Positions 1 through 8,314 of a stretch of 64,000 nucleotides of DNA are shown here, piece by piece. The position numbers and the translations under genes were made by a program. The first letter of the stretch is position 1. Each line of letters opens with the position of its first letter. This stretch comes from Spirochaetales bacterium (GTDB lineage Bacteria > Spirochaetota > Spirochaetia > Sphaerochaetales > Sphaerochaetaceae). The notes below the pieces were generated by a model, which did no database searches, was not told where the DNA came from, and was given only the letters and a program-made list of their open reading frames with translations. Where the stretch lies: assembly GCA_028722305.1 (NCBI GenBank), contig JAQYHB010000039.1:23977-87976 (forward strand), written 5' to 3'.

Positions 1-1078
1 GGTTTTCAAGCCAGCCGAGACCAGAAGAAGAGTCAAGGGCCGCCTGCAGGTTCAGGCCACTGGCGCCGAAGCTGTTGTCCTCCGGGCGGTCGTAAATCAC
101 CATGGCGCTCTTCAGCTGCGGTCCGATATAGACTTGGTAGGTATCGTTGATTGACGCACCTCGTGTCGCGGAACGGGAGAAATACATCTTGTCCTTGTAG
201 GAAACGGCTGCGTTCTCGTCCGCATATTGCGTCAGCTGGATATGATCGGTATGGATATCGGGAATGACGATGGTGGAGAAATACTTTCCAACCAACGCGA
301 CCCAGCTATAGGTACTGTCGGATTCCCATACGTTTCCATGCATGTTGACCTGTTTCTTTTTCTTCGATCCATCAGCCTTGGTATAGAAGCGACGATACGA
401 GTATTGGTCTTGCTTCATCTCGGTGAACGCGGGGCCGATCTGAGGCTCGAAAGCCAGCGTATAGGCTTCGTTCTCGAAAGAAAGGGGCAGAACAGCATTG
501 ACGCTGTTCTGAATGTCCACGTTGATGCTGAACAGGTACTCGTCAGGGCCAAAGGTATAGGTCTTCGTGATGGTGAACGGATCTTTTGAACCCTCAATGA
601 CGAAATCCTGGCTGAAAATCACCTTGTTGCCGTCGACCTTCGCGTTGAAAGTCGCGTCAATCGGGGTCGAAGTGTCTCTACCCGCGTACATCAAGAATGC
701 GTTGCGGTCCCCTTCATTGAACAACAGCTCGACGGGTTGCCCGTTGTCGAGATGCTTGTTCAGCTTTATAGAGGAAACGGAAGCGCCCACCGGATCGAAA
801 GTGATGGTGAACACATTGGTAGAATACACGAACTTGTCTTTGCTGACATTCGAATCGTTGACCGGTTTGAAAGAGCCAACGGCGCCGCTGTTGTAGGCCA
901 GAGAACTACTTACCACCGTAGAGGGAGCCACGGTTGTGATAGTCTCATTCTGAGTCACTTCTTCCTTGGTGGTCTGAGTGGTGTTCGGCTGCGAGGGAAA
1001 CAAAGTCGCCTGCACAGTCATGCCGACAGTGATGACAATGACGGACAGCACTACCGCGAGAATGGTATTTTTTTCCAT
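1..1078 (-). CDS. yidC: YidC membrane insertase, N-terminal part (cut by window start)
   Basis: The reading frame opens at ATG 1078 with MEKNTILAVVLSVIVITVG, an N-terminal transmembrane helix typical of YidC/Oxa1 insertases, and stays open to base 1, so about 359 codons are visible and the C-terminal insertase core lies outside the window. After the first helix comes a Thr/Glu-rich stretch and then what fits the large periplasmic beta-sandwich domain of Gram-negative YidC. YidC inserts and folds inner-membrane proteins alone or with SecYEG. It follows rpmH and rnpA on the same strand, the classical origin order. The yidD gene often found between rnpA and yidC is absent: only 50 bases separate them. 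Confidence 0.9.
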   Translation of the reverse strand, partial: MEKNTILAVVLSVIVITVGMTVQATLFPSQPNTTQTTKEEVTQNETITTVAPSTVVSSSLAYNSGAVGSFKPVNDSNVSKDKFVYSTNVFTITFDPVGASVSSIKLNKHLDNGQPVELLFNEGDRNAFLMYAGRDTSTPIDATFNAKVDGNKVIFSQDFVIEGSKDPFTITKTYTFGPDEYLFSINVDIQNSVNAVLPLSFENEAYTLAFEPQIGPAFTEMKQDQYSYRRFYTKADGSKKKKQVNMHGNVWESDSTYSWVALVGKYFSTIVIPDIHTDHIQLTQYADENAAVSYKDKMYFSRSATRGASINDTYQVYIGPQLKSAMVIYDRPEDNSFGASGLNLQAALDSSSGLGWLEN

Positions 1079-1128
1079 ATATGTTCCTGTAATGGATTAT
1101 CGATGAAGCATACAGGGAATGATACAGA

Positions 1129-1497
1129 TCAATGCAGAACTGGGGAATCGGAATACAACAAAACCCCCGCTTTCTGACAGAGGGTTTGGAACAACTGCGT
1201 TAATTGAAAATGGTCGTACGCATTACCTGGATACATCACAAAAGCAAAGTCATAGCCAGAGACCAACTGGTCTTTCGAACATCTCCAAATCTCTTTGATC
1301 CGGCGTCTCACCTTGTTACGCGCGACAGCGGTACCATAATGCTTGACGGGAATCACGATAATACGGGAAAAATGAAGGTCGTTCTTCCGTACGATAAGCT
1401 TCATACCCTTTACGGATTGAGACTTACCATGCTTGAAAATCAAATCAATCTCTGGTTGGCTTCTGAGAATCTCTTGCTTAGTAAGGCTTTTTCTCAT
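1129..1497 (-). CDS. rnpA: ribonuclease P protein component
   Basis: This 122-residue protein has the RnpA fold signature: an N-terminal LTKQEILR segment, the central [10 protein letters not shown] motif that binds the RNA subunit near the catalytic centre, and the usual length of 110-130 residues. It is the protein cofactor of RNase P, which removes 5' leaders from tRNA precursors. The ATG at 1497 lies inside the end of rpmH, so the two frames overlap by 20 bases and are probably translationally coupled. yidC follows 50 bases downstream. The identification is secure from the motif and the neighbours. Confidence 0.95.
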   Translation of the reverse strand: MRKSLTKQEILRSQPEIDLIFKHGKSQSVKGMKLIVRKNDLHFSRIIVIPVKHYGTAVARNKVRRRIKEIWRCSKDQLVSGYDFAFVMYPGNAYDHFQLTQLFQTLCQKAGVLLYSDSPVLH

Positions 1498-1645
1498 CGC
1501 TCACGGTCAGCTTTTTTCTACCCTTCGCCCTCCTGCGAGCAAGCACAGCACGACCGCCCTTTGTAGCCATTCGAGCACGGAACCCAAACTTTCTGTTCCT
1601 TCTCATCTTACTCGGCTGATACGTTCTTACACCCTTGTAACTCAT
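1478..1645 (-). CDS. rpmH: 50S ribosomal protein L34
   Basis: The 55-residue product begins [20 protein letters not shown] and continues [19 protein letters not shown], which is unmistakably L34 of the large ribosomal subunit. The family usually starts at the residue equivalent to Val6 (MKRTYQPS). Here that codon is GTA, which is not a start codon, so the five-residue extension from ATG 1645 is probably real. The C-terminus is also slightly long ([12 protein letters not shown]) because the frame runs on to form the overlap with rnpA. Confidence 0.95.
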   Translation of the reverse strand: MSYKGVRTYQPSKMRRNRKFGFRARMATKGGRAVLARRRAKGRKKLTVSDEKKPY

Positions 1646-1756
1646 GTCGCAACTCCAGTTTCATCGCATTTTCATGCGGACAGTTTTTACACAAAAATAG
1701 GGATACCTATCCCTTGCGAGTTTCAAACTATATACAGCTACGTTAGTTGCGTCAAG

Positions 1757-2080
1757 CTACTCGAAACGCAACACGTGAATTCTTTTCAGTCGAAGACTAG
1801 GATACGCCGCGTTCACCCGAGAGATGATCTGTCGTTGCTGAAGCTGAAGCAATTGAGCCCAGACAGGATGGTCGGCCTTGACGAAAAGCACATCACCCCT
1901 GATATCAGACGGAACTGTGTGGCTCGCGCATTTTTCGCCCACCAAATCTTTCCATTTGCCTCCGAGCGTGAGCCGGGGATCGTTTAAATCCATATGAAAA
2001 TCGTTGAGAAGCAGTTTCACCATCTCCTCGGCATCCATCGTCTGACCGGGTTTGCAATTAGCTCTCTCACGCTTCTTCAT
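1757..2080 (-). CDS. dciA: DUF721/DciA-like protein
   Basis: The 107-residue protein belongs by appearance to the DUF721 family. A middle segment, W(K)DLVGEKCASHT, is followed by a strand-rich half with VLFVKADHPVWAQLLQLQQ. DciA is the ancestral loader or partner of the replicative helicase DnaB in bacteria that lack DnaC/DnaI. The gene sits directly after recF, with a 14-base overlap, in the dnaA-dnaN-recF cluster. That position is common for this family and supports a role in replication initiation. The symbol is assigned from family and context; the helicase-loading role is inference here. Confidence 0.75.
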   Translation of the reverse strand: MKKRERANCKPGQTMDAEEMVKLLLNDFHMDLNDPRLTLGGKWKDLVGEKCASHTVPSDIRGDVLFVKADHPVWAQLLQLQQRQIISRVNAAYPSLRLKRIHVLRFE

Positions 2081-3161
2081 GCGGCTTCAGTTCTCCTTCA
2101 TTCACATCATACACCATCGCGTCATGACCTTGCAGTGTGTCGAAATACTGCTCTTCCGGAAGGAATGTATAAAATGCCTGGTCGTAGTCATCGATGACTT
2201 TGAGAAAACGAGCCCTCTTCTCGTAATCCAGCTCCAAAAGAACGTCATCCAACAAAATCAGCGGTTTTCTGCCGGTCTTCTGTTTGAAAAAACGCATCTG
2301 GGCGACACGAAACAATAAAGATGCAAGTCTGATCTGACCCGTGGAACCTACATCCACCAACAGTTTTCCATCAACCTTCACGAGAAAACGATCACGATGC
2401 ACGCCGCTTGTCGTGGTCTGCATGATCTTGTCCCGTTCAAATCCAGACGCAAGATACTGGATTATCTGATTCTCACTCTCGCAATCTTTCCAGGAAGGAG
2501 CGTAGTTGATAGTCACGTTCCAGTCGCTTCCGCTTACTTGCTTGTAGAGAGATGGAAATATTTTGTTGAACTCGTCGACCGCATCTGATCGGGCTTTCTG
2601 AATCGACAACCCATATGCAGCCAGCTGCATATCATACAGGGAAAGCAAATCGTATTTTTCATCCTTGATAGCCTGATTGCGCTGTTTTACCAGCATTTTA
2701 TATCTTCTTAGGTTATCCAAGAACATCGAATCATACATACTCATTGTCTGGTCGAAGAAACGTCTCCGGTCCTCGGGATCACCGTTGACAAAGGTAATAT
2801 CGGCATGGCTGAAGACAATACAGGGAATGGTATAGATTAGTTGTTTTCGGTCTGTCAGGGTCTTTCCGTCAAGCTGGATGGTCCTCTTGCCTTGTCTGAA
2901 CAGCAGGGAAATCTCATGGGAAAGGTTCTGCTCGTCGGTGAACATTCCCTTCAACTTGAAAGACGTCTCTCCGATACGTGCCAAATCATGGAAATCCTGG
3001 GTACGAAACGAGGATCCATAACAAAGGACGTAGAGCGCCTCGAGAAAATTGGTCTTTCCTTGTCCGTTTTCTCCAACAAGCAATACCTGCCGACATCCGA
3101 CAGGTATTGTAGAGGTAGCTAGATTTCTAAATTGAGAGGTCTGAATGGAAATGAATCGCAT
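2067..3161 (-). CDS. recF: DNA replication and repair protein RecF
   Basis: This SMC-like ATPase of about 364 residues has Walker A GENGQGKTN at residues 30-38 and a C-terminal ABC-type segment ending in Walker B ILLDDVLLELD. RecF, with RecO and RecR, loads RecA at single-strand gaps. The frame could open at GTG 3164, but the ATG at 3161 overlaps the dnaN stop as TGATG, so I take the ATG, which implies translational coupling to dnaN. recR lies far away, near 45 kb. The length is normal for the family. Confidence 0.96.
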   Translation of the reverse strand: MRFISIQTSQFRNLATSTIPVGCRQVLLVGENGQGKTNFLEALYVLCYGSSFRTQDFHDLARIGETSFKLKGMFTDEQNLSHEISLLFRQGKRTIQLDGKTLTDRKQLIYTIPCIVFSHADITFVNGDPEDRRRFFDQTMSMYDSMFLDNLRRYKMLVKQRNQAIKDEKYDLLSLYDMQLAAYGLSIQKARSDAVDEFNKIFPSLYKQVSGSDWNVTINYAPSWKDCESENQIIQYLASGFERDKIMQTTTSGVHRDRFLVKVDGKLLVDVGSTGQIRLASLLFRVAQMRFFKQKTGRKPLILLDDVLLELDYEKRARFLKVIDDYDQAFYTFLPEEQYFDTLQGHDAMVYDVNEGELKPHEEA

Positions 3162-4273
3162 CACACACCGGGTTGCATCGGCATGATGAGATGGAAGTAG
3201 TCATGCTCACCTTCCGGGCACAGCGTGACAGGATGGAGAGGATCAGTGAAATTGAACGTGAACGTTTCCCCCTCCATTACCTTCAGAGGACTTACCAGAT
3301 AGTTGTAGTTGAGACAAATCGTGGTCGTCTCCCCATCATATTGGCAGTCCAGTGTCTCTTTCGCGTCTCCAATCTCGTTTCCCTCGCTGAACAGCGTCAT
3401 CTGGTTGGGGGCGATTTCCAGATAGATTTTGCAGACCTTGCTGTCAATGGAGACGGCGACGCGTTTGATCGCGTCGATTGTCTCCTTGATTTTCAGGGTG
3501 CAATGATGGGTCTGCTGCTGGGGAATGACCCGCCGATAATCAGGGAACGTGCTCTTGATCAACGTAGTGTAGAAGAACCTTTTCGCGACTTTCGCGAAGA
3601 TGACATGGTCCTTGATGCAAAGATCCATCACACCGTCGCCAGGAGCCAGTTTCTTCAGCTCGTTGAAGAACTTGACTGGGATAATGACCGGTTTGAAATC
3701 AGGAATATTCTCGGAAAACTTTCGTTCGACTAAGGAAAGTCTGCGGCTGTCGGTGGCGACCATGTTCATGCCGACAGAACTTTTTTCCAAATAGAGGCCG
3801 CAAAGGAATTGCCTGGTTTCGTCAGTGCCAACCGAGAAAGAGGTTTGGTCAGACATTGAGATGAAGGCTTTTTGACCAATTGTGAAGAATGAGTCGGCAT
3901 CCGTACTTTCCAGTTCGGGAAAGTCGGAAGCATCCATTACCTTCAACGTCGAGTTGAATTTGACGGTTGAGTCTTCGGGAGTGATTTTCAGGACGTTCTC
4001 TTTCTGAGCGAAGAGAATCGTGGTGTTTGGAAGCAAGCGGAGCGTGTCGAGAAACTTCTCGCCGAAAACGATGGTGCATCCCTCCTCGACAGTCTGGACA
4101 GGAATCTGGGTGGTGAAGCCACTTGCTGTGTCGGTAGAACGGATGGTCAGGATGTCGTCTTTTGTCTCTAGGTAGATGTTGCTCAGGATGGAGAGGGAGT
4201 TTTTTTGTTGGGTAAAGTCCATCGCGTAGGAGATTTCATTTAGGATATCTTCCTGTTTGCAATAAAATTTCAT
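3161..4273 (-). CDS. dnaN: DNA polymerase III beta sliding clamp
   Basis: The 370-residue protein begins MKFYCKQEDILNEISYAMDF and ends in ...YFHLIMPMQPGV. The LIMPM(Q) C-terminal motif is the clamp's own hallmark. The clamp forms a ring around DNA and tethers the replicative polymerase and repair proteins. It is transcribed away from the origin, immediately downstream of the DnaA-box region, and is followed by recF with a one-base overlap. A GAGG ribosome-binding sequence lies about nine bases before the ATG. Confidence 0.97.
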   Translation of the reverse strand: MKFYCKQEDILNEISYAMDFTQQKNSLSILSNIYLETKDDILTIRSTDTASGFTTQIPVQTVEEGCTIVFGEKFLDTLRLLPNTTILFAQKENVLKITPEDSTVKFNSTLKVMDASDFPELESTDADSFFTIGQKAFISMSDQTSFSVGTDETRQFLCGLYLEKSSVGMNMVATDSRRLSLVERKFSENIPDFKPVIIPVKFFNELKKLAPGDGVMDLCIKDHVIFAKVAKRFFYTTLIKSTFPDYRRVIPQQQTHHCTLKIKETIDAIKRVAVSIDSKVCKIYLEIAPNQMTLFSEGNEIGDAKETLDCQYDGETTTICLNYNYLVSPLKVMEGETFTFNFTDPLHPVTLCPEGEHDYFHLIMPMQPGV

Positions 4274-4513
4274 GGTCGTAATCCTCTTTTTTGTTTCTTC
4301 TTAATAAAGAATATATAGGTAAATCTCTCGTAATCATAGTAATAGTAGCACAAAAAACGGTGGATAATTCATTAACTTGTTTCTAGAGCGTTGTTTGTGA
4401 AAGCGTAATCTGGTGGATTGTAGAGTGGATTTCCCATGGTTGTCCACAATTTGCGCACGGCTGAAACCAGTTATCCACCCGAATCCACCGGTTATCCAGA
4501 GGTTATCCACCTG
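4274..4513. other. chromosomal replication origin region (oriC)
   Basis: The 240 bases between dnaA and dnaN contain several 9-mers close to the DnaA-box consensus TTATNCACA: TTGTCCACA 4440-4448, TTATCCACC 4471-4479, TTATCCAGA 4492-4500 and TTATCCACC 4503-4511 on the plus strand, and TTATCCACC at 4359-4367 on the minus strand. Left of the minus-strand box, after 10 bases, lie four trinucleotides TAG-TAA-TAG-TAG (4337-4348). Read 3' to 5' away from the box, they match the DnaA-trio pattern. Beyond them is AT-rich sequence (about 4301-4325) that could serve as the unwinding element. No comparable box cluster was seen between dnaA and gyrB. Confidence 0.85.
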
Positions 4514-5902
4514 TTACGCGCTGGCCTGTATCTCCTTTTTCATTTTTTCTATGACCGCCTTGAGTTCCGGATCCACGCTGCAGGTGGAGGAGATGCGGTC
4601 GCACGCATGCATTACCGTGGTATGGTCCCGATTGCCGAACTCTGCCCCTATTTCGGTAAATGAGAAGTTGGTCAGTTGCTTTGCCAGGAACATGGCAATC
4701 TGTCTGGGTTGGGTAAGCGACTTGTTCTTTTTCTTACCTTTCAAGTCACTTACGTTGACATTGAAATAGTTGCAGACCACTTTGATGATCGTCTGGATGT
4801 TGAGCCCTGCTTCCTTTCCCTTCGACTGCATGAAGGGCATGGGGGCGAGCAGGTCTCGGGCTTTATCCAAGGTAAGTTCCACATTGAGTAGCTCGCTGTA
4901 GGAAATCAATTTTGTAAGAGAAGCTTCCAAGTCACGAACGTTCGACTGTACGTTCTCCGCGACATATCGAATGATATCCTCACCGACCATTTTTCCCTGC
5001 AATCTGCACTTGTTTTGGAGAATAGCGACCCTCGTTTCATATGCGGGCGGTTGGAGATCAGCGTTCAATCCGCGCTCGAACCGGCTGGTGAGACGATCGA
5101 AGACACCTTTCAATTCATTGAGGGGTCTATCACAGGTAAATACCATCTGCTTCTTCGATTCGTACAGTTCATTGAAGGTATGGAAGAGTTCCTCTTGGGA
5201 TTGGGTCTTGTTTTGGATGAACTGGATATCGTCCATGAGCAGGACATCGACCTTTCGGAACTTGTTCTTGAATTGTTGTTGTTTTTCGATGCCCATACCG
5301 ATGGAGGAGATGAACTCGTTGGCAAAAGCCTCAGCGGTGATGTAGAGCACTTTCAACTCAGGCTGATGCGCCATGACGTAGTTTCCGATGGCGTTGATCA
5401 GATGGGTTTTGCCCAGACCGACGCCGCCGTAAATCAGACAAGGGTTATAGCTACGTCCCGGGTTCTTCGCGATTGCGAGCGAAGCGTTGAAGGCATAGGC
5501 GCTATTGTCGCCCATGATGAATTTATCAAAGGTGTAGTCGGAATTGACGCCGGAGGCCTCGCGCTGGATTTCTCGGGACTTGGTATGGGAAATGTCTTGG
5601 ACTGACTTGATCGCCGATGTCCGGGCCGATTCCCCGCCGGCGTTCGGGCTCATGTTCTTGTTGATGGCGATTTGAACATGCACCTCCGTCGTCGAGTATC
5701 TGCTGACGTAGCTCTCGATGGTGGGGATGAATTTCTTGACCTTGTCGAATACGAACTGGCTGGAAACCTCAAGATTGAGGATTCCTTCCTCCGAACTGAC
5801 ATATCCTATTTTACTCGCGAAAGGAGCGAACTCCCTGGTTTCTTCTCCGGAGCGAAGCTCTTCCTTGCATTGCTTCCAAATTTCTTGATAATCATGGTCC
5901 AT
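4514..5902 (-). CDS. dnaA: chromosomal replication initiator DnaA
   Basis: This 462-residue AAA+ protein has four recognisable parts: an N-terminal domain, a flexible linker around residues 80-120, the ATPase core with Walker A GGVGLGKTH near residues 159-167 and Walker B LLMDD at 221-225, and the C-terminal DNA-binding signature RDHTTVMHACDR from about residue 425. It binds the DnaA boxes just downstream of its own stop codon and opens the origin. A GGGGA sequence precedes the ATG. It is divergent from gyrB, with about 300 bases between the two starts. Confidence 0.98.
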   Translation of the reverse strand: MDHDYQEIWKQCKEELRSGEETREFAPFASKIGYVSSEEGILNLEVSSQFVFDKVKKFIPTIESYVSRYSTTEVHVQIAINKNMSPNAGGESARTSAIKSVQDISHTKSREIQREASGVNSDYTFDKFIMGDNSAYAFNASLAIAKNPGRSYNPCLIYGGVGLGKTHLINAIGNYVMAHQPELKVLYITAEAFANEFISSIGMGIEKQQQFKNKFRKVDVLLMDDIQFIQNKTQSQEELFHTFNELYESKKQMVFTCDRPLNELKGVFDRLTSRFERGLNADLQPPAYETRVAILQNKCRLQGKMVGEDIIRYVAENVQSNVRDLEASLTKLISYSELLNVELTLDKARDLLAPMPFMQSKGKEAGLNIQTIIKVVCNYFNVNVSDLKGKKKNKSLTQPRQIAMFLAKQLTNFSFTEIGAEFGNRDHTTVMHACDRISSTCSVDPELKAVIEKMKKEIQASA

Positions 5903-6207
5903 AGGTTCCCCATTTTATCCTTCTCTTCTATGAGTATGCAAGCAAATGCCTATTCTTGTAACCTTCTCCTTCCCGTACTGTTCTTGAAGTAGCCAGTCAA
6001 GGAATTTCTCTCCGAAAAAAGGGCCTTCCCGCCCTCTTTTCCCTCATGATTTTTTTGTTTCGGGAACAAGGAAAATAATTTCTCTTTAACTTTTTGTAGG
6101 ATAAATACATAAAAAAGGCTTAAACGCTTGAAAACAAAGCCAGTTTTTTGGTATGATTCTCGTGCATTTACACAACGCATTTTTTATGACTCTCAAGGAA
6201 ATAAAAC
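5903..6207. other. divergent dnaA-gyrB intergenic region
   Basis: This 305-base AT-rich region holds the divergent transcription starts of dnaA (leftward) and gyrB (rightward). Apart from the gyrB promoter candidate listed separately, I see T- and A-tracts around 6045-6120 and no DnaA-box cluster, RNA gene or plausible coding sequence. Confidence 0.6.
6128..6157 (+). promoter_or_regulatory. sigma-70-type promoter for gyrB
   Basis: TTGAAA (6128-6133) and TATGAT (6152-6157) are separated by 18 bases and lie about 50 bases before the gyrB ATG. Both hexamers match the consensus at five of six positions. The upstream flank is AT-rich. Confidence 0.6.
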
Positions 6208-8301
6208 ATGAACGAACAGAATGAAAACGACGAGCAGTTTGCCCCGACAAACCAGCAGGACAAATCTGTCATCCAGAAGGCGGAAAGTGCGTACAATTCG
6301 GGAACGATCAAGGTTCTCAAAGGTCTTGAGGCGGTACGTCTGAGACCTGGCATGTACATCGGCTCTACCGGAATCTCCGGCCTGCATCAACTGGTGTACG
6401 AGGTCGTCGACAACTCCATCGACGAGGCCATGGCAGGTTTCTGTAACGACATTACGGTCTGTCTTGACCTGGACGAGCAGGGCCGCCAGCGTTGCACAGT
6501 GGAAGATAATGGTCGCGGCATTCCTGTCGACATGCATCCGACCGAGCACAAGAGCACGCTTGAGGTCGTTCTCTCCCAGCTGCACGCTGGAGGCAAGTTC
6601 GACAAGAACGCCTACAAGGTCTCAGGTGGACTGCATGGTGTTGGCGTATCCTGTGTCGTAGCCCTTTCCGATTGGTTCGAGGCGAGGGTATATCGTCTCG
6701 CCGGCGGGTATCCGACCGAGGATGCGAAGCACCCTGGCGGCGTTTTCTCCCAGCGCTACAGCAAGGGCATTCCTCTTGGTGATGTTGTGCGTGAAGGAGA
6801 TTCCGACCGCTCCGGCACTGTCATCAGCTTTGTTCCCGACTTCTCCATCATGGAGCCGAATGCGTTTGACTATAATGTGCTCTCCAGCCGTTTCCGCGAG
6901 CTCTCTTATCTGAACAAGGGCGTGCAGATCACCATCATCGACCGCCGTTCTTCACTGGAGAAAAAAGAGGTGTTCAAGAGCGAGGGGGGAATCCCTGAGT
7001 TCGTCAGCCACCTGAACCAGTATCAAGAGCCTTTGTTCGACACCCCGATTTCCATCGAGGGAGAGAAAGAAGGCACGAAGGTTGAGATTTCCCTGCAATA
7101 CAACAAGAAGTACGACGTGAAAATCCTTTCCTTCGTCAACAACATCAACACCCATGAGGGTGGTACTCACCTCACCGGCTTCCATATGGGCCTTACCCGT
7201 GTCGTCAACAACCAGATGAGCAAGAACGACAAGCTGATGAAGAAGTACGATATCTCCAAGGAAGAGAACAAGTTCGAAGCCAGCGATATCGACGAGGGCC
7301 TGACAGCGGTCGTTTCCGTGAAGGTTCCGAATCCTCAGTTCGAGGGCCAGACGAAGATGAAACTGGGAAACAGCTATGTCACCGGGCTGGTCAGCAGCCT
7401 GGTCTACGAGAAGCTGAACAATTACCTCGACGAGTTCCCCGATATCTCCAACGCGATCCTGATGAAAATCATCGGGGCCGCTCTCGGACGTGTCGCCGCC
7501 CGCAAGGCGCGTGAGCGTATCCGCAGCGAGAACGGTGGTGGCGGACTTCCTGGCAAACTGGCCGATTGTTCCGAGAAAGATCCGGCAAAATGCGAGATTT
7601 TCATCGTCGAGGGCGATTCCGCTGGTGGATCCGCCAAACAGGGGCGCGACCGCCATTTCCAGGCGATTCTTCCGCTCTGGGGAAAGATGCTGAACGTCGA
7701 GAAGGCACCCGAGTTCAGGGTCCTTGGCAACGACAAGCTGCAGCCGGTCATCTCTTCCATCGGAGCTGGCCTTACCCGTTACAACAACACGACGAGCGAT
7801 TTCGGCGACAACCTGAAGGACGCCAGCCACAACTTCGATATCTCCAAGTGCCGGTACCACAAGATCATCATCATGGCGGATGCCGATGTCGATGGAAGCC
7901 ACATCAGAACCCTGCTGTTGACCTTCTTCTTCAGGTACATGAGACCGTTGATTGAGGCGGGGTATGTCTATTTCGCCATGCCTCCTCTCTACAAGATCAC
8001 AATCGGCAAGCGGATTGAATACGCCTATGACGAGGATGCCCGTACCGCAATCCTGAACAAGTATGGGGTGACTGATTCTAGCAAGGTCGAGATCCAGCGT
8101 TACAAAGGTCTTGGCGAGATGAACCCCGAGCAGCTTTGGGAGACCACCATGAACCCGGAAACCCGTCGTATGGGACAGGTCAGCCTGACGGACGCCGAGG
8201 AAGCCGATCGCAACTTCTCCATGCTGATGGGTGAGGAAGTCGAGCCGAGACGCGAATTCATCGAGCAGAACGCCGAATACGTGACCAACTTGGATGCATA
8301 A
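6208..8301 (+). CDS. gyrB: DNA gyrase subunit B
   Basis: This 697-residue type IIA topoisomerase ATPase subunit shows the GHKL ATP-binding motifs EDNGRGIP (near residue 99) and GGLHGVGVS (near 140), the Toprim metal-binding motif EGDSAGGSAKQGRDR, DADVDGSHI, and the C-terminal RYKGLGEMNPEQLW motif. With GyrA it introduces negative supercoils. It is slightly longer than typical (about 640) because of a polar N-terminal extension of some 30 residues before the conserved KVLKGLEAVRLRPGMYIG. AAGGA lies eight bases before the ATG. gyrA follows after 13 bases, so the two form an operon. Confidence 0.98.
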   Translation: MNEQNENDEQFAPTNQQDKSVIQKAESAYNSGTIKVLKGLEAVRLRPGMYIGSTGISGLHQLVYEVVDNSIDEAMAGFCNDITVCLDLDEQGRQRCTVEDNGRGIPVDMHPTEHKSTLEVVLSQLHAGGKFDKNAYKVSGGLHGVGVSCVVALSDWFEARVYRLAGGYPTEDAKHPGGVFSQRYSKGIPLGDVVREGDSDRSGTVISFVPDFSIMEPNAFDYNVLSSRFRELSYLNKGVQITIIDRRSSLEKKEVFKSEGGIPEFVSHLNQYQEPLFDTPISIEGEKEGTKVEISLQYNKKYDVKILSFVNNINTHEGGTHLTGFHMGLTRVVNNQMSKNDKLMKKYDISKEENKFEASDIDEGLTAVVSVKVPNPQFEGQTKMKLGNSYVTGLVSSLVYEKLNNYLDEFPDISNAILMKIIGAALGRVAARKARERIRSENGGGGLPGKLADCSEKDPAKCEIFIVEGDSAGGSAKQGRDRHFQAILPLWGKMLNVEKAPEFRVLGNDKLQPVISSIGAGLTRYNNTTSDFGDNLKDASHNFDISKCRYHKIIIMADADVDGSHIRTLLLTFFFRYMRPLIEAGYVYFAMPPLYKITIGKRIEYAYDEDARTAILNKYGVTDSSKVEIQRYKGLGEMNPEQLWETTMNPETRRMGQVSLTDAEEADRNFSMLMGEEVEPRREFIEQNAEYVTNLDA

Positions 8302-8314
8302 GGACGATTGAGAA

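Noticed and set aside
4411..4420. TGGTGGATTG as an additional DnaA box
   Set aside because: The reverse complement CAATCCACC departs from TTATNCACA at two important positions, so it was not counted.
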